Below, in pieces: positions 52,001 to 60,595 of a stretch of 64,000 nt of DNA. The stretch is taken from the NCBI RefSeq assembly GCF_001590905.1, contig NZ_BCTT01000008.1:124001-188000 (forward strand), read 5' to 3'. This stretch comes from Serratia grimesii NBRC 13537 (GTDB lineage Bacteria > Pseudomonadota > Gammaproteobacteria > Enterobacterales > Enterobacteriaceae). The notes under the pieces were generated by a model. The model searched no databases. It was not told the origin of the DNA and was given only the letters and a program-made list of their open reading frames with translations. Both the position numbers and the translations under genes were made by a program. Numbering within the stretch: position 1 is the first letter of the stretch; every line of letters begins with the position of its first letter.

Positions 52001-52375
52001 CTTACCCGTGTGGTACTGACCGTGCCGGCGCCTGCGGATGCCAACAGTGAAGAAGTGACCAAGATCCTGACAAACGCCGCTGAGCGCTGCTCGCTGGTGC
52101 TGGATAACCCGGCACCAGAAGTGTATCTGGTCGATCTACAGCAAGGTATCCAGATCTTTGAACTGCGTATCTACGCCGCAGAAATGGGCCACCGCATGCC
52201 ACTGCGTCACGAGATTCATCAGTTGATCCTGGCCGGTTATCGCGAGCACGGCATTACGCTGCCATACCCTCCGTTCCAGGTCCGCAGCGAGACGCTGTCG
52301 CGTTTGACCAGTAACGGTCGCACTCCGCCATCAACACCGACGCCAAGTACCAAACGAGAATCGGGCAGTTTGTAA
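49028..52375 (+). CDS. mscM: MscM, mini-conductance mechanosensitive channel (YjeP)
   Basis: An 1115-residue MscS/MscK-family inner-membrane channel that opens under hypo-osmotic stress. Signal peptide (cut near VLA-AT), a long periplasmic coiled-coil domain (about 25-450), about ten membrane segments (about 470-950), then the MscS pore helix and beta domain (VGLGFGMQEIFSNFISG, EKPIRIGDTVTI). GTG 49028 is chosen because AAGGA lies nine bases upstream and the E. coli protein (1107) starts with the same MRLIIT. It forms a unit with psd. Confidence 0.96.
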   Translation: MRLIITLLLGCLLSQPVLAATVPTEAQIKQELKQAESNKSAPNQAETTEALQSALNWLSERKESLTRVEQYQRVIDDFPKMTQELRRQLTLEDSKILPNGDNLPASDLEQQILQTSSLLLEQARLLQQEQDRTREISDSLGQLPQQQTDARRALTEVQRRLQAQPANPTTPHAQAALALLQAEAAARKAKVDELELAQLSANNRQELARMRAEVYKKRHEKIDVQLQALRNNLNAQRQREAELALEKTEQLAEQNGDLPKSISQQLQINRELSAALNNQAQRMDLISSQQRQAAAQTLQVRQALSTIIEQAQWLGSSSALGETLRAQVATLPEMPKPQQLDGDMAQLRVQRLQFESQLEKLPQREFKRDDGSELTSAERRIVDAQLRTQRELLNSLLSGCDTQILELTKLKVANTQLIEALNEIKDATHRYLFWVPDVNPITLSYPINVAHDLTLLLSLDTLSQLGGAFMMMVTSRETLIPIFGALLLVIFSISSRKHYHDFLTRASSRVGKVTQDEFFLTVRTVFWSILVALPLPVLWAALGFGLQSAWNYPVAEAIGKGVTATLPILWVCMICAAFAHPQGLFIVHFRWPAKQVSRAMRYYKMSIWLIVPLIMALITFDSLKEREFANTLGRLCFILLCLALAIVTNSLKRAGIPLYLDKKGSGENMINTALWGLLLSAPVLAALASAVGYLTTSQALLARLETSVAIWFFLLVIYHIIRRWMLIQRRRIAFDRAKQRRADILAQRARGEEETSHAPNSTEGSMDLDDSEIDLDTISAQSLRLVRSILTMIALVSVIVLWSEIHSAFSFLENITLWNVSSTVNGVDTAHPITLGAVLIAILVLIVTMQLVRNLPALLELAVLQHLDLTPGTGYAITTITKYLLLLFGALLSFAWIGIEWSKLQWVVTALSVGLGFGMQEIFSNFISGLIILFEKPIRIGDTVTIRNLTGSVTKINTRATTISDWDRKEIIVPNKAFITEQFINWSLSDNLTRVVLTVPAPADANSEEVTKILTNAAERCSLVLDNPAPEVYLVDLQQGIQIFELRIYAAEMGHRMPLRHEIHQLILAGYREHGITLPYPPFQVRSETLSRLTSNGRTPPSTPTPSTKRESGSL

Positions 52376-52387
52376 ACGCAGAATGCA

Positions 52388-52425
52388 AAAAGGGTTCGGC
52401 GTGCAATGCAACACCGAACCCTTTT
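52388..52425 (+). terminator. Terminator of rsgA-psd-mscM
   Basis: AAAAGGGTTCGG/CCGAACCCTTTT with a loop of about 14 bases immediately after mscM, ending in TTTT. The symmetric A/T flanks allow action from either side. Confidence 0.8.
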
Positions 52426-52436
52426 ATCACCACAAT

Positions 52437-52621
52437 ATACCCTATGGCTTTCAAATTGCAGCCAGGCGGCCAACTCGCTCATCCCCAGCTATTGTAGGGG
52501 CGCAGCATGCTACGCCCGCATTCATCAGGGCCAATTTATTCGCCCTCTACAGTAACTGAGGTTAGCGATAAATCTGTCAGGAACAGATTTGAACGCCTGC
52601 AGCTTTAAAGACGACGGGTAT
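52437..52621. repeat. 126-bp-type inverted-repeat element, diverged copy with an insertion
   Basis: Begins ATACCCTA and ends GACGGGTAT, like the intact copy at 16381-16506, with paired ends TTTCAAATTGCAG and CTGCAGCTTTAAAG. The left arm (GGCGGCCAA, ATCCCCAG) and right arm (CTGAGGTTAGCGA) still match the family, but the middle is occupied by the 57-bp element at 52494-52550. It ends six bases before the epmA stop codon. Confidence 0.65.
52494..52550. repeat. Palindromic repeat element, copy B, nested
   Basis: Bounded by GTAGGGG and CTCTAC and containing GCGCAGCATGCT. Read on the minus strand it aligns with copy A (3683-3732), sharing the ATATTG/AAATTG-CCC spacer and the GCATGC-centred arm ending CCCCTAC. 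It is therefore a second, inverted copy. It appears to have entered the larger 126-bp-type repeat. Confidence 0.65.
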
Positions 52622-52626
52622 CGCGG

Positions 52627-53604
52627 TTATGCGCGGTCGACCGGGAAGGCAATCACTTCGCTCAGGCTCTCGGCCCCCAACGCCAGCATAACCAACCGAT
52701 CAATCCCTAACGCCACACCAGAACATTCCGGCATGCCGTGCTGCAAAGCATCCAGCAGATTGTTATCAATTGGGTGCTGAGGCAAGCCACGTTCCGCACG
52801 TTTGCGGTTATCCTGCGCAAAACGCTGACCTTGCTCGCGGCTGTCCGTCAGTTCACGGAAGCCATTCGCCAGCTCAATGCCTTTGAAATAGACCTCGAAA
52901 CGCTCTGCCACCCGGTGATCTTCGGTGCTGATCTCCGCCAGCGATGCCTGGCTGGCCGGGAAATGATAAACAAACGCCGGCTTGTCACGGCCAATGTTAG
53001 GTTCAACACCAACGGTGAACAGCAACTGCAACAACGTATCGCGATCTTCTTCGGTATCGGCAATATTACTCAGATCAAGCTTGGCCGCAGCTTCACGCAG
53101 TTGTGCTTTCTCCGCTGACAGCGGATCAATATCCAGATGGCGTAAGAACGCCTGCTGATACGACAGAGTCTCCGCGCTGTCGCAATCCAATACCTGCTGC
53201 AACAGATCGTCCACTTCATTCATCAGCCGGTACATGTCGTAATGCGGACGGTACCACTCCAGCATGGTGAATTCCGGGTTATGGTGGCGACCAGCTTCTT
53301 CATTGCGGAAACTGCGCCCCATCTGATAGATCGGTCCGCTACCCGCAGCCAACAACCGTTTCATGTGGTATTCCGGGCTGGTCATCATGTACAGCGTCAG
53401 GCCATCCGCTGCACCTGGCCCGACGAAACGCGTCTGGAACGGGAACAGGTGGATATCGGTGACCGTCGCCTGGCTCATGGTTGGCGTTTCAACTTCCAAT
53501 ACGCCACGATCGGCGAAGAAACGCCGGATCTCAGTCAGGATCGCTGCGCGCTTCAACAAATTGGCGATGGGTGCACTTGGCTGCCAGCTTGCCGTTTCGC
53601 TCAT
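52627..53604 (-). CDS. epmA: EpmA, EF-P beta-lysyltransferase
   Basis: A 325-residue truncated class II lysyl-tRNA synthetase relative that transfers (R)-beta-lysine to Lys34 of EF-P rather than to tRNA. It lacks the anticodon-binding domain. Motif 2 ([20 protein letters not shown]) and motif 3 ([10 protein letters not shown]) are present. I start at 53604, with GGAG upstream and the E. coli length (325). Its partners epmB and efp are 5-6 kb away in this window. Confidence 0.97.
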   Translation of the reverse strand: MSETASWQPSAPIANLLKRAAILTEIRRFFADRGVLEVETPTMSQATVTDIHLFPFQTRFVGPGAADGLTLYMMTSPEYHMKRLLAAGSGPIYQMGRSFRNEEAGRHHNPEFTMLEWYRPHYDMYRLMNEVDDLLQQVLDCDSAETLSYQQAFLRHLDIDPLSAEKAQLREAAAKLDLSNIADTEEDRDTLLQLLFTVGVEPNIGRDKPAFVYHFPASQASLAEISTEDHRVAERFEVYFKGIELANGFRELTDSREQGQRFAQDNRKRAERGLPQHPIDNNLLDALQHGMPECSGVALGIDRLVMLALGAESLSEVIAFPVDRA

Positions 53605-53801
53605 GGTAATTACTCCGAAATCAAACAGGGGATGCAGTCTACTCGTATCCTGGCATGCAAACAAATTCTTAACAGCCCGGTGCCTTCAATGGCGGTATTT
53701 CCTGATAAATACTTAGCAACAAGGTTAATAAAAGGTGAATAAACGTTAAATACCCCTTGAAGGCAATTATCCTTCCTGCTTCGCGTTAAAAGGCAAAACA
53801 A

Positions 53802-53842
53802 TCGATCACATCAAATTTCTTCTACTTATCTTTAGGTATAGT
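53802..53842 (+). promoter_or_regulatory. frdA promoter with FNR-type site
   Basis: TCGATCACATCAAA at 53802-53815 resembles the FNR site of the E. coli frd promoter (TCGATCTCGTCAAA as I recall it). A -10-like TATAGT lies at 53837-53842, which puts the site near -41 of a start at about 53849. A 5' leader of about 140 bases follows. Anaerobic activation by FNR is expected. Confidence 0.65.
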
Positions 53843-53989
53843 TAATTCCACATTATTGGTGGGAGATATCTATCCTTAGTCTTTATGCAACGACAATGAA
53901 CTCAATTAGTTAGCACCCGAAGAATTTTTATAAATATTAAGCATAGATATTTAATTTGCCGTTCTTAACAAGAATATTGGAGGAATGCA

Positions 53990-55786
53990 GTGCAAACCTT
54001 TAACGCCGATCTTGCCATTATTGGGGCCGGGGGTGCTGGTTTACGTGCAGCAATAGCCGCAGCGGAAGCCAATCCCCAACTGAAAATCGCGCTGATCTCT
54101 AAAGTTTACCCGATGCGCAGTCATACCGTGGCCGCCGAAGGGGGCTCCGCCGCCGTTACTCAGGATCACGATACCTTTGACTACCACTTTAACGACACCG
54201 TTGCCGGTGGCGATTGGTTGTGTGAACAGGACGTCGTCGACCATTTCGTTCACAACTGCCCACGTGAAATGATCCAACTTGAACAGTGGGGTTGCCCGTG
54301 GAGCCGTAAACCAGACGGTTCAGTCAACGTGCGTCGCTTCGGCGGCATGAAGATTGAACGCACCTGGTTCGCCGCCGATAAAACCGGCTTCCATATGCTG
54401 CACACCCTGTTCCAGACGTCACTCAAATACCCGCAAATCCAGCGTTTTGACGAGCATTTTGTACTGGATATTCTGGTGGATGACGGTCAGGCCCGTGGCC
54501 TGGTGGCGATGAACATGATGGAAGGCACCCGCGTGCAGATCCGCGCCAATGCAGTGATTATGGCGACCGGTGGTGCTGGACGCGTATACCGCTACAACAC
54601 CAACGGCGGCATCGTTACCGGTGATGGCATGGGCATGGCGTTCCACCACGGCATACCGCTGCGTGATATGGAATTCGTCCAATATCACCCGACCGGCTTG
54701 CCAGGCTCCGGCATCCTGATGACCGAAGGTTGTCGTGGTGAAGGCGGCATTCTGGTGAATAAAGACGGCTATCGCTATCTGCAAGACTACGGTATGGGGC
54801 CAGAAACCCCACTGGGCGAACCGAAGAATAAATACATGGAACTGGGCCCGCGCGACAAAGTTTCGCAAGCTTTCTGGCACGAATGGCGTGCTGGCCGCAC
54901 CGTCCCAACACCGCGTGGGGACGTGGTTTATCTCGACCTGCGTCATCTGGGTGAGAAGAAACTGCTTGAGCGCTTGCCGTTTATTTGTGAACTGGCCAAA
55001 GCCTATGTCGGCGTCGATCCGGTGAAAGAGCCTATCCCGGTGCGTCCGACTGCGCACTACACCATGGGCGGCATTGAAACCGACCAAAACTGTGAAACAC
55101 GCATCAAAGGGCTGTTTGCCGTCGGCGAATGTTCTTCCGTCGGCCTGCATGGTGCTAACCGCCTGGGCTCCAACTCACTGGCAGAACTGGTGGTGTTTGG
55201 CCGAGTCGCCGGTGAACACGCAGCACGGCGGGCATTGGAAAGCGGTCCGGCCAACGGCAGTGCGCTGGATGCGCAAGGGCGTGACGTCGAAACCCGGCTA
55301 AGCAACCTGATGAAACAGGAAGGCAACGAGAACTGGGCCAAGATCCGCGACGAGATGGGTATGTCGATGGAAGAAGGCTGTGGCATTTACCGCACACCAG
55401 AATTGATGCAGAAAACTGTCGATAAACTGGCTGAGCTGAAAGAACGTTTCAAGCGCGTCAAAATCACCGACAGCTCCAGCGTATTCAATACCGATCTGCT
55501 GTACACCATCGAGTTGGGCTACGGCCTGGACGTGGCCGAATGCATGGCACACTCGGCCATAAACCGCAAAGAATCCCGTGGCGCCCACCAGCGTCTGGAT
55601 GAAGGCTGTACCGAACGTGACGACGTGAATTTCCTGAAGCATACACTGGCGTTCCATAACCCGAACGGTGCACCACGCCTGGAATACAGCGACGTGAAGA
55701 TCACCAAACTGCCACCGGCCAAACGTGTGTACGGCGCTGAAGCCGAAGCGCAAGATAAAAAGGATAAGGAGCAGGCAAATGGCTGA
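53990..55786 (+). CDS. frdA: Fumarate reductase flavoprotein subunit
   Basis: A 598-residue subunit with covalent FAD that reduces fumarate to succinate in anaerobic respiration. The dinucleotide fold GAGGAG is at residues 12-17, and the FAD-linking His is H45 in [10 protein letters not shown]. The GTG start has GGAGGA upstream. E. coli FrdA has 602 residues. First gene of frdABCD. Confidence 0.98.
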   Translation: MQTFNADLAIIGAGGAGLRAAIAAAEANPQLKIALISKVYPMRSHTVAAEGGSAAVTQDHDTFDYHFNDTVAGGDWLCEQDVVDHFVHNCPREMIQLEQWGCPWSRKPDGSVNVRRFGGMKIERTWFAADKTGFHMLHTLFQTSLKYPQIQRFDEHFVLDILVDDGQARGLVAMNMMEGTRVQIRANAVIMATGGAGRVYRYNTNGGIVTGDGMGMAFHHGIPLRDMEFVQYHPTGLPGSGILMTEGCRGEGGILVNKDGYRYLQDYGMGPETPLGEPKNKYMELGPRDKVSQAFWHEWRAGRTVPTPRGDVVYLDLRHLGEKKLLERLPFICELAKAYVGVDPVKEPIPVRPTAHYTMGGIETDQNCETRIKGLFAVGECSSVGLHGANRLGSNSLAELVVFGRVAGEHAARRALESGPANGSALDAQGRDVETRLSNLMKQEGNENWAKIRDEMGMSMEEGCGIYRTPELMQKTVDKLAELKERFKRVKITDSSSVFNTDLLYTIELGYGLDVAECMAHSAINRKESRGAHQRLDEGCTERDDVNFLKHTLAFHNPNGAPRLEYSDVKITKLPPAKRVYGAEAEAQDKKDKEQANG

Positions 55787-56513
55787 GATGAACACGCTAA
55801 AAATCGAGGTCATGCGCTATAACCCAGAACGTGATGCCGAACCGCATTTCGAGACCTTCGCAGTACCTTATGATGAGCAGACCTCGTTGCTCGACGCACT
55901 GGGCTACATCAAGGATAACCTGGCACCCGACCTTTCCTACCGCTGGTCATGCCGTATGGCGATCTGCGGCTCGTGCGGCATGATGGTCAACCGCGTGCCA
56001 AAACTGGCATGCAAAACCTTCCTGCGCGAATATACCGACGGTATGAAAGTAGAGGCATTAGGTAACTTCCCGATTGAACGTGATTTGGTGGTCGATATGA
56101 CTCACTTTATCGAAAGCCTGGAAGCCATTAAGCCTTATATCATCGGCAATAACCGTAAACCGGAAGATGGTCCTAACGTCCAAACCCCTGCGCAGATGGC
56201 CAAGTATCACCAGTTCTCCGGTTGCATCAACTGTGGTCTGTGCTACGCCGCCTGTCCACAGTTCGGTTTGAATCCAGAGTTTATTGGTCCTGCGGCTATC
56301 ACCCTGGCGCATCGCTACAACCTGGATAACCGCGACCACGGCCAGAAACAGCGCATGGCACAGCTCAACGGCCAGAACGGCGTCTGGAGCTGCACCTTTG
56401 TTGGCTATTGTTCTGAAGTCTGTCCAAAACACGTTGATCCGGCCGCTGCTATTCAGCAGGGCAAGGTGGAAAGCGCCAAAGACTTCATGATCGCCATGCT
56501 GAAGCCGCAATAA
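55779..56513 (+). CDS. frdB: Fumarate reductase iron-sulfur subunit
   Basis: A 244-residue subunit (E. coli 244) wiring quinol oxidation to FrdA. The [2Fe-2S] site is [10 protein letters not shown] with a distal Cys; the [4Fe-4S] and [3Fe-4S] sites use [12 protein letters not shown] and [15 protein letters not shown] 55779 overlaps the frdA stop by eight bases with AAGGAG upstream, indicating translational coupling. Confidence 0.98.
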   Translation: MAEMNTLKIEVMRYNPERDAEPHFETFAVPYDEQTSLLDALGYIKDNLAPDLSYRWSCRMAICGSCGMMVNRVPKLACKTFLREYTDGMKVEALGNFPIERDLVVDMTHFIESLEAIKPYIIGNNRKPEDGPNVQTPAQMAKYHQFSGCINCGLCYAACPQFGLNPEFIGPAAITLAHRYNLDNRDHGQKQRMAQLNGQNGVWSCTFVGYCSEVCPKHVDPAAAIQQGKVESAKDFMIAMLKPQ

Positions 56514-56528
56514 GGGAGATAAACAGCA

Positions 56529-56921
56529 ATGACAACACAACGTAAGCCCTATGTGCGCACCATGACGCCGACCTGGTGGCAAAAGCTCGGCTTCTACCGT
56601 TTCTATATGCTGCGTGAAGGGACCTCGGTGCCAGCAGTGTGGTTCAGCATCGTGCTGATCTACGGCGTTTTTGCGCTGAAAGGCGGAGCGGATAGCTGGG
56701 CAGGTTTCGTCGGTTTTCTGCAAAACCCATTGGTGCTGCTGATTAACGTGGTCGCCCTGCTGGCGGCGCTGCTGCACACCAAAACCTGGTTCGATTTGGC
56801 ACCGAAAGCCGCCAATATCGTGGTCAACAGCGAGAAAATGGGGCCTGGGCCTATCGTCAAAGCGCTGTGGGCGGTAACGCTGGTCGCCAGCGTGGTCATC
56901 CTGGCCGTGGCCTTGCTGTAA
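56529..56921 (+). CDS. frdC: Fumarate reductase membrane anchor FrdC
   Basis: A 130-residue integral membrane protein with three helices (about 30-50, 63-85, 108-129) that with FrdD anchors FrdAB and binds menaquinol. N-terminal motif [21 protein letters not shown] is typical. Length equals E. coli FrdC to one residue. Confidence 0.97.
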   Translation: MTTQRKPYVRTMTPTWWQKLGFYRFYMLREGTSVPAVWFSIVLIYGVFALKGGADSWAGFVGFLQNPLVLLINVVALLAALLHTKTWFDLAPKAANIVVNSEKMGPGPIVKALWAVTLVASVVILAVALL

Positions 56922-56933
56922 TCCGGAGGAAAC

Positions 56934-57293
56934 ATGATAAATCAAGCACCTAAACGCTCAGACGAACCGGTTTTCTGGGGATTATTCGGCGCCGGAGGCA
57001 TGTGGGGGGCAATCATCGCGCCCGCTATCGTGTTGCTGGTCGGTATTCTGCTGCCGCTGGGATGGTTCCCCGGAGATGCACTCGGTTATGACCGCGTGCT
57101 GGCCTTCTGCCAGAGCCTGATCGGTCGCCTGTTCCTGCTGTTGATGATCATCCTGCCACTGTGGTGCGGTCTACACCGTATCCACCACGCGATGCACGAT
57201 CTGAAAATCCACGTGCCAGCGGGCAAGTGGGTATTCTACGGTCTGGCGGCAATCCTCAGCGTAGTCACCGTGATTGGCGTGGTTACTCTATAA
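56934..57293 (+). CDS. frdD: Fumarate reductase membrane anchor FrdD
   Basis: A 119-residue three-helix membrane protein (E. coli 119) with [16 protein letters not shown] near the N-terminus and [13 protein letters not shown] between helices. GGAGGAA precedes the ATG. In E. coli ampC directly follows and overlaps transcription; no ampC is present here, and blc is next. Confidence 0.97.
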   Translation: MINQAPKRSDEPVFWGLFGAGGMWGAIIAPAIVLLVGILLPLGWFPGDALGYDRVLAFCQSLIGRLFLLLMIILPLWCGLHRIHHAMHDLKIHVPAGKWVFYGLAAILSVVTVIGVVTL

Positions 57294-57302
57294 AACACAT
57301 CT

Positions 57303-57345
57303 GGCGGCCAACTCCCGTTGGTCGCCTGCTTTGCCTTTAGGCTAA
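57303..57345 (+). terminator. Candidate terminator of frdABCD
   Basis: GGCGGCCAAC pairs with GTTGGTCGCC (one G-T pair) around a four-base loop at 57303-57326, followed by TGCTTTGCCTTT. The T tract is weak. It lies where the frd terminator/ampC attenuator is in E. coli. Confidence 0.55.
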
Positions 57346-57380
57346 ACTGTTTATTTCAATCCGGTAAACAGGAGTAACCC

Positions 57381-57914
57381 ATGCGTTTTCGGTCAAAGCT
57401 ATGCTCGATTATTCCCGCTTTACTTTCCGCCGCTTGCAGCGTTTCTCCACCACAGAATATCAAAGTAGTGAATGATTTCGACAGCAAACGTTACCTCGGT
57501 ACCTGGTATGAGATTGCTCGCTTTGATCATCGCTTTGAACGCGGCCTTGAGCAGGTCACCGCCCATTACAGCCCACGCGAAGACGGTGGCCTCAAAGTGG
57601 TTAATCGAGGTTTTAATGTGCAAAAACAACAATGGCAGGAAAGCACAGGCAAGGCCTACTTTACTGGATCACCGCAGGTAGCCGCACTTAAGGTGTCCTT
57701 TTTTGGGCCCTTCTACGGTGGTTATAACGTGATTGAGTTGGATGCGAATTATCGCTACGCACTGGTTTGCGGCCCAAACCGGGGGTATTTGTGGATTCTG
57801 TCGCGCACGCCGACGCTAGATGCCGCCACGCGCGACAGATTAGTACAAACCGCGAAAAACAACGGCTTTGATACGGATAAGCTAATCTGGGTGAAGCAAT
57901 CTCAGAATCAATGA
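57381..57914 (+). CDS. blc: Bacterial lipocalin, outer-membrane lipoprotein
   Basis: A 177-residue lipoprotein (E. coli Blc 177). The lipobox LSAAC places the lipidated Cys near residue 20. The lipocalin signature is [18 protein letters not shown] and the C-terminal strand [10 protein letters not shown] is conserved. It binds fatty acids or lysophospholipids and is stress-induced in E. coli. Its last seven bases overlap the converging gdx gene. Confidence 0.96.
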   Translation: MRFRSKLCSIIPALLSAACSVSPPQNIKVVNDFDSKRYLGTWYEIARFDHRFERGLEQVTAHYSPREDGGLKVVNRGFNVQKQQWQESTGKAYFTGSPQVAALKVSFFGPFYGGYNVIELDANYRYALVCGPNRGYLWILSRTPTLDAATRDRLVQTAKNNGFDTDKLIWVKQSQNQ

Positions 57915-58225
57915 CTGCTGAACTTCAGCCCGAGTATGCCGACAACAATCAGGCACAGGCTGATAATACGTGCAATATTGGTCGACTCCCCCAGCAATAC
58001 CATCCCCATAATCGCCGCCCCCACAGCGCCGATCCCCGTCCACACGGCATAAGCGGTGCCCGCAGGTAGCGTTTTCATCGCGTTCGCCAACAGCACCATA
58101 CTGACCACCATTGCAACGACAGTAATGATGCTTGGCGTCAGGCGGGTAAATCCATGGGTGTATTTCAGGCCAATAGCCCATACAACTTCAAGTAATCCCG
58201 CGATAAGTAAAATAATCCAAGCCAT
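57908..58225 (-). CDS. gdx: Gdx (SugE), guanidinium exporter of the SMR family
   Basis: A 105-residue four-helix inner-membrane antiporter (E. coli SugE/Gdx 105) that exports guanidinium in exchange for protons. The essential Glu is E13 in [30 protein letters not shown] marks helix 3. I start at 58225 because GGAGG lies seven bases upstream and because any further upstream start would read through the guanidine-II riboswitch. The older name sugE implied a chaperonin suppressor. Confidence 0.96.
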   Translation of the reverse strand: MAWIILLIAGLLEVVWAIGLKYTHGFTRLTPSIITVVAMVVSMVLLANAMKTLPAGTAYAVWTGIGAVGAAIMGMVLLGESTNIARIISLCLIVVGILGLKFSSH

Positions 58226-58244
58226 GAGACGGCCTCCATAACTG

Positions 58245-58289
58245 TGGGGTCGTCCCCGAACAATGACACGCAAACGGGTCGTCCCGTTC
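58245..58289 (-). promoter_or_regulatory. Guanidine-II (mini-ykkC) riboswitch controlling gdx
   Basis: On the minus strand two hairpins share the loop ACGA: AACGGG-ACGA-CCCGTT (58273-58288) and GGGG-ACGA-CCCC (58246-58257), 15 bases apart. Twin ACGR-loop hairpins define the guanidine-II class. The second hairpin is eight bases upstream of the GGAGG ribosome site, which suggests control of translation. It sits before the guanidinium exporter, as expected. Confidence 0.93.
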
Positions 58290-58376
58290 AGTTTTATGAG
58301 AAGTGACGGGCAAGGAGAGCCGCCAGAGGCAGGATATCAGGCCCGTAAACAGGCAGGCAAGCAGGTTTGACGATGC

Positions 58377-58405
58377 GGTGGTATCCCACCGAGGGAAATA
58401 CCACC
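58377..58405. repeat. Inverted repeat between ecnB and gdx
   Basis: GGTGGTAT and ATACCACC form an eight-base stem around a 13-base loop just after ecnB. No T run follows on the minus strand, so it is at best a weak terminator. Confidence 0.4.
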
Positions 58406-58422
58406 AGGATCAAGAATGCGGG

Positions 58423-58554
58423 CTATTCCGCGCTGCGCTGGATGGCCTTACCGCCAGCCTGAATATCTTCGCCCACGCCTTGAGTGGTATTGCATGCGGT
58501 CAATGAGGCTAAGAACATCAAAGAGAAAATCGCGATAATACTTTTCTTCAGCAT
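58423..58554 (-). CDS. ecnB: Entericidin B-type lipoprotein
   Basis: A 43-residue lipoprotein found by reading the minus strand: it opens [14 protein letters not shown], has lipobox SLTAC (Cys at residue 21), and continues [17 protein letters not shown], the entericidin pattern. E. coli EcnB has 48 residues and is described as a bacteriolytic lipoprotein paired with EcnA. AAGGAC lies upstream of the ATG. The order efp-ecnA-ecnB-gdx is as in E. coli. Confidence 0.88.
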   Translation of the reverse strand: MLKKSIIAIFSLMFLASLTACNTTQGVGEDIQAGGKAIQRSAE

Positions 58555-58676
58555 ATGAAAGTCCTTATTTGTCAGTGATGAATAAGTACAGCTTTCTAAG
58601 CTTAGTAAATATTAACGGGAGTTGCTGTTTAAAATGGTTTTATTTCGCACAAATACATTAATTAAATTAATAGTTA

Positions 58677-58805
58677 TTAACTGGCCGTACGCGAGATAGC
58701 GCCACCCAGGTGCTGAACGTCTTCACCGAAGCCACGGAAAGTATTACAACCGCTAAGGGACATCAGTAACAATAAGGAGACAACGGCTAACAGCGTTTTC
58801 TTCAT
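58677..58805 (-). CDS. ecnA: Entericidin A-type lipoprotein
   Basis: A 42-residue lipoprotein on the minus strand: it opens MKKTLLAVVSLLLL, has lipobox SLSGC (Cys at residue 20), then NTFRGFGEDVQHLGGAISR, very close to E. coli EcnA (41 residues), which is called an antidote to EcnB. It lies between efp and ecnB. About 120 bases, including an AT-rich stretch that may carry the ecnB promoter, separate it from ecnB. Confidence 0.9.
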   Translation of the reverse strand: MKKTLLAVVSLLLLMSLSGCNTFRGFGEDVQHLGGAISRTAS

Positions 58806-58840
58806 TATGCAGATTCTGCCAACAATATACGGGAAGGGAT

Positions 58841-58870
58841 AAAACAAAGGAGCCAAGCTTGGCTCCTTTG
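58841..58870 (-). terminator. Terminator of efp
   Basis: A perfect 26-base inverted repeat, CAAAGGAGCCAAG and its complement, at 58845-58870. The minus strand continues with TTTTATCC. Confidence 0.85.
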
Positions 58871-58879
58871 TGTTGAAAC

Positions 58880-59446
58880 TTATTTAACGCGTGAAACGTA
58901 TTCGCCAGAGCGGGTGTCAACACGGACAACTTCGCCAATCTGTACGAACAATGGAACCTTAACCACAGCGCCAGTGCTCAGGGTAGCAGGCTTGCCGCCG
59001 GTACCAGCAGTGTCGCCTTTCAGGCCTGGATCGGTATCAGTGATTTCAGCTTCGATGAAGTTCGGCGGCTGAACCGCGATAGGACGACCGTCCCACAGGG
59101 TAACGATACATTCTGCGTTATCTTGCAGCCATTTTGCCGCATCAGAAACAGTTTTTTCTTCAACACCGTGCTGCTCGAAAGTCTCAGGGTGCATGAAGTG
59201 GTAGAACTCACCGTCGTTGTACAGGTAGTTCATGTTGGTATCTACAACGTCTGCGCCTTCGCAAGAGTCAGTAGATTTGAAGGTTTTTTCAACGCGGCTG
59301 CCGGTCAGCAGACGACGCATTTTAACGCGTGCAAACGCCTGGCCTTTGCCCGGCTTAACGAACTCACTGGATTCGATGGCGTAAGGTTCACCCTCGAACA
59401 TGATTTTAAGACCCGGACGGAAATCGTTGCTAGAATAAGTCGCCAT
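58880..59446 (-). CDS. efp: Elongation factor P
   Basis: A 188-residue translation factor (E. coli 188) that rescues ribosomes stalled on polyproline. Domain I carries the modified lysine K34 in [10 protein letters not shown]; domains II and III are OB-like. The beta-lysylation enzymes EpmA and EpmB are both in this window, so K34 is very likely beta-lysylated. Divergent from epmB with 42 bases between starts. Confidence 0.99.
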   Translation of the reverse strand: MATYSSNDFRPGLKIMFEGEPYAIESSEFVKPGKGQAFARVKMRRLLTGSRVEKTFKSTDSCEGADVVDTNMNYLYNDGEFYHFMHPETFEQHGVEEKTVSDAAKWLQDNAECIVTLWDGRPIAVQPPNFIEAEITDTDPGLKGDTAGTGGKPATLSTGAVVKVPLFVQIGEVVRVDTRSGEYVSRVK

Positions 59447-59488
59447 GATGGCCCTCTGAATATTTAAACTGGTAGCTTAGCCAAAAAA

Positions 59489-60517
59489 ATGGCACACATT
59501 ATAACCCAAAGTACGGCATATAGAGAAGATTGGTTGCATCAACTCGCCGATGTTATTACCGATCCCGATGAATTACTGCAGCTTTTATCACTGAATACGC
59601 ATCCAGAGCTGCCGCAGGGCCGCGAAGCCCGACGCCTGTTCGCACTGCGCGTACCACGCGCCTTCGCCGCACGCATGCGTCCCGGCGATCCCGATGACCC
59701 CTTACTGCGCCAGGTACTGACTGCCAGCGAAGAGTTCATCAATGCGCCTGGCTTCACAAACGACCCACTGGATGAACAACGTAGTGTGGTGCCAGGCCTG
59801 CTGCATAAATACCGTAATCGTGCTTTGCTGTTGGTTAAAGGCGGCTGTGCGGTCAACTGCCGTTACTGCTTCCGCCGCCATTTCCCGTATCAGGACAACC
59901 AGGGCAACAAGGCCAACTGGCGTCAGGCGCTGGATTATATCCGCCAACACCCAGAACTGGATGAGATTATTTTCTCCGGTGGTGACCCGTTGATGGCGAA
60001 AGACCATGAACTGGACTGGCTGATCGGCGAGTTAGAAGCCATTACGCACCTGAAACGGCTGCGTATTCATACCCGCTTACCCGTCGTTATCCCTGCACGT
60101 ATTACGCCTGAGCTATGCCAGAGGCTATCAGCATCACGCCTACAGGTGTTGATGGTAACGCATATCAACCATGCCAATGAGATTGACCGTGAACTTCAGG
60201 CCAGCATGGCACAACTGCGTCTGGCCGGTGTCACGTTGCTGAATCAAAGCGTGCTGCTGCGTGGCATTAATGACAATGCTGACACGCTGGCGGCGCTGAG
60301 TAACGCGTTATTCGACGCCGGTATTCTGCCGTACTATATCCACGTGCTAGATAAGGTACAGGGAGCCGCGCACTTTATGGTCAGTGATGACGAGGCGCGT
60401 AAGATCATGCAGTCACTGCTGAGCAAGGTTTCTGGCTATATGGTGCCTCGCCTTACCCGTGAAGTCGGCGGTAAGCCAAGCAAAACCCCGCTCGATCTGC
60501 ACCTGATGCAAGACTGA
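59489..60517 (+). CDS. epmB: EpmB, lysine 2,3-aminomutase for EF-P modification
   Basis: A 342-residue radical-SAM, PLP-dependent enzyme (E. coli 342) that makes (R)-beta-lysine for EpmA. The [4Fe-4S] cysteines are C120, C124 and C127 (CAVNCRYCFRR). FSGGDPLMAKD and a C-terminal PRLTREVGGKPSKTP (PLP-lysine region) are visible. It is divergent from efp and ends at a strong terminator. Confidence 0.97.
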   Translation: MAHIITQSTAYREDWLHQLADVITDPDELLQLLSLNTHPELPQGREARRLFALRVPRAFAARMRPGDPDDPLLRQVLTASEEFINAPGFTNDPLDEQRSVVPGLLHKYRNRALLLVKGGCAVNCRYCFRRHFPYQDNQGNKANWRQALDYIRQHPELDEIIFSGGDPLMAKDHELDWLIGELEAITHLKRLRIHTRLPVVIPARITPELCQRLSASRLQVLMVTHINHANEIDRELQASMAQLRLAGVTLLNQSVLLRGINDNADTLAALSNALFDAGILPYYIHVLDKVQGAAHFMVSDDEARKIMQSLLSKVSGYMVPRLTREVGGKPSKTPLDLHLMQD

Positions 60518-60537
60518 CCGTGACGGTTTATCGATAC

Positions 60538-60571
60538 AAAAAGAGGCATGCCTGAGCATGCCTCTTTTTTA
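60538..60571 (+). terminator. Terminator of epmB
   Basis: AGAGGCATGC/GCATGCCTCT with a three-base loop, followed by TTTTTT and preceded by A residues. Confidence 0.9.
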
Positions 60572-60595
60572 TGCCATGTTGTAAACAGTATTATG

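Noticed and set aside
56058-56945. 295-codon open frame opposite frdB/frdC
   Set aside because: It runs antisense across two conserved genes and their boundary, which a real gene would not do.
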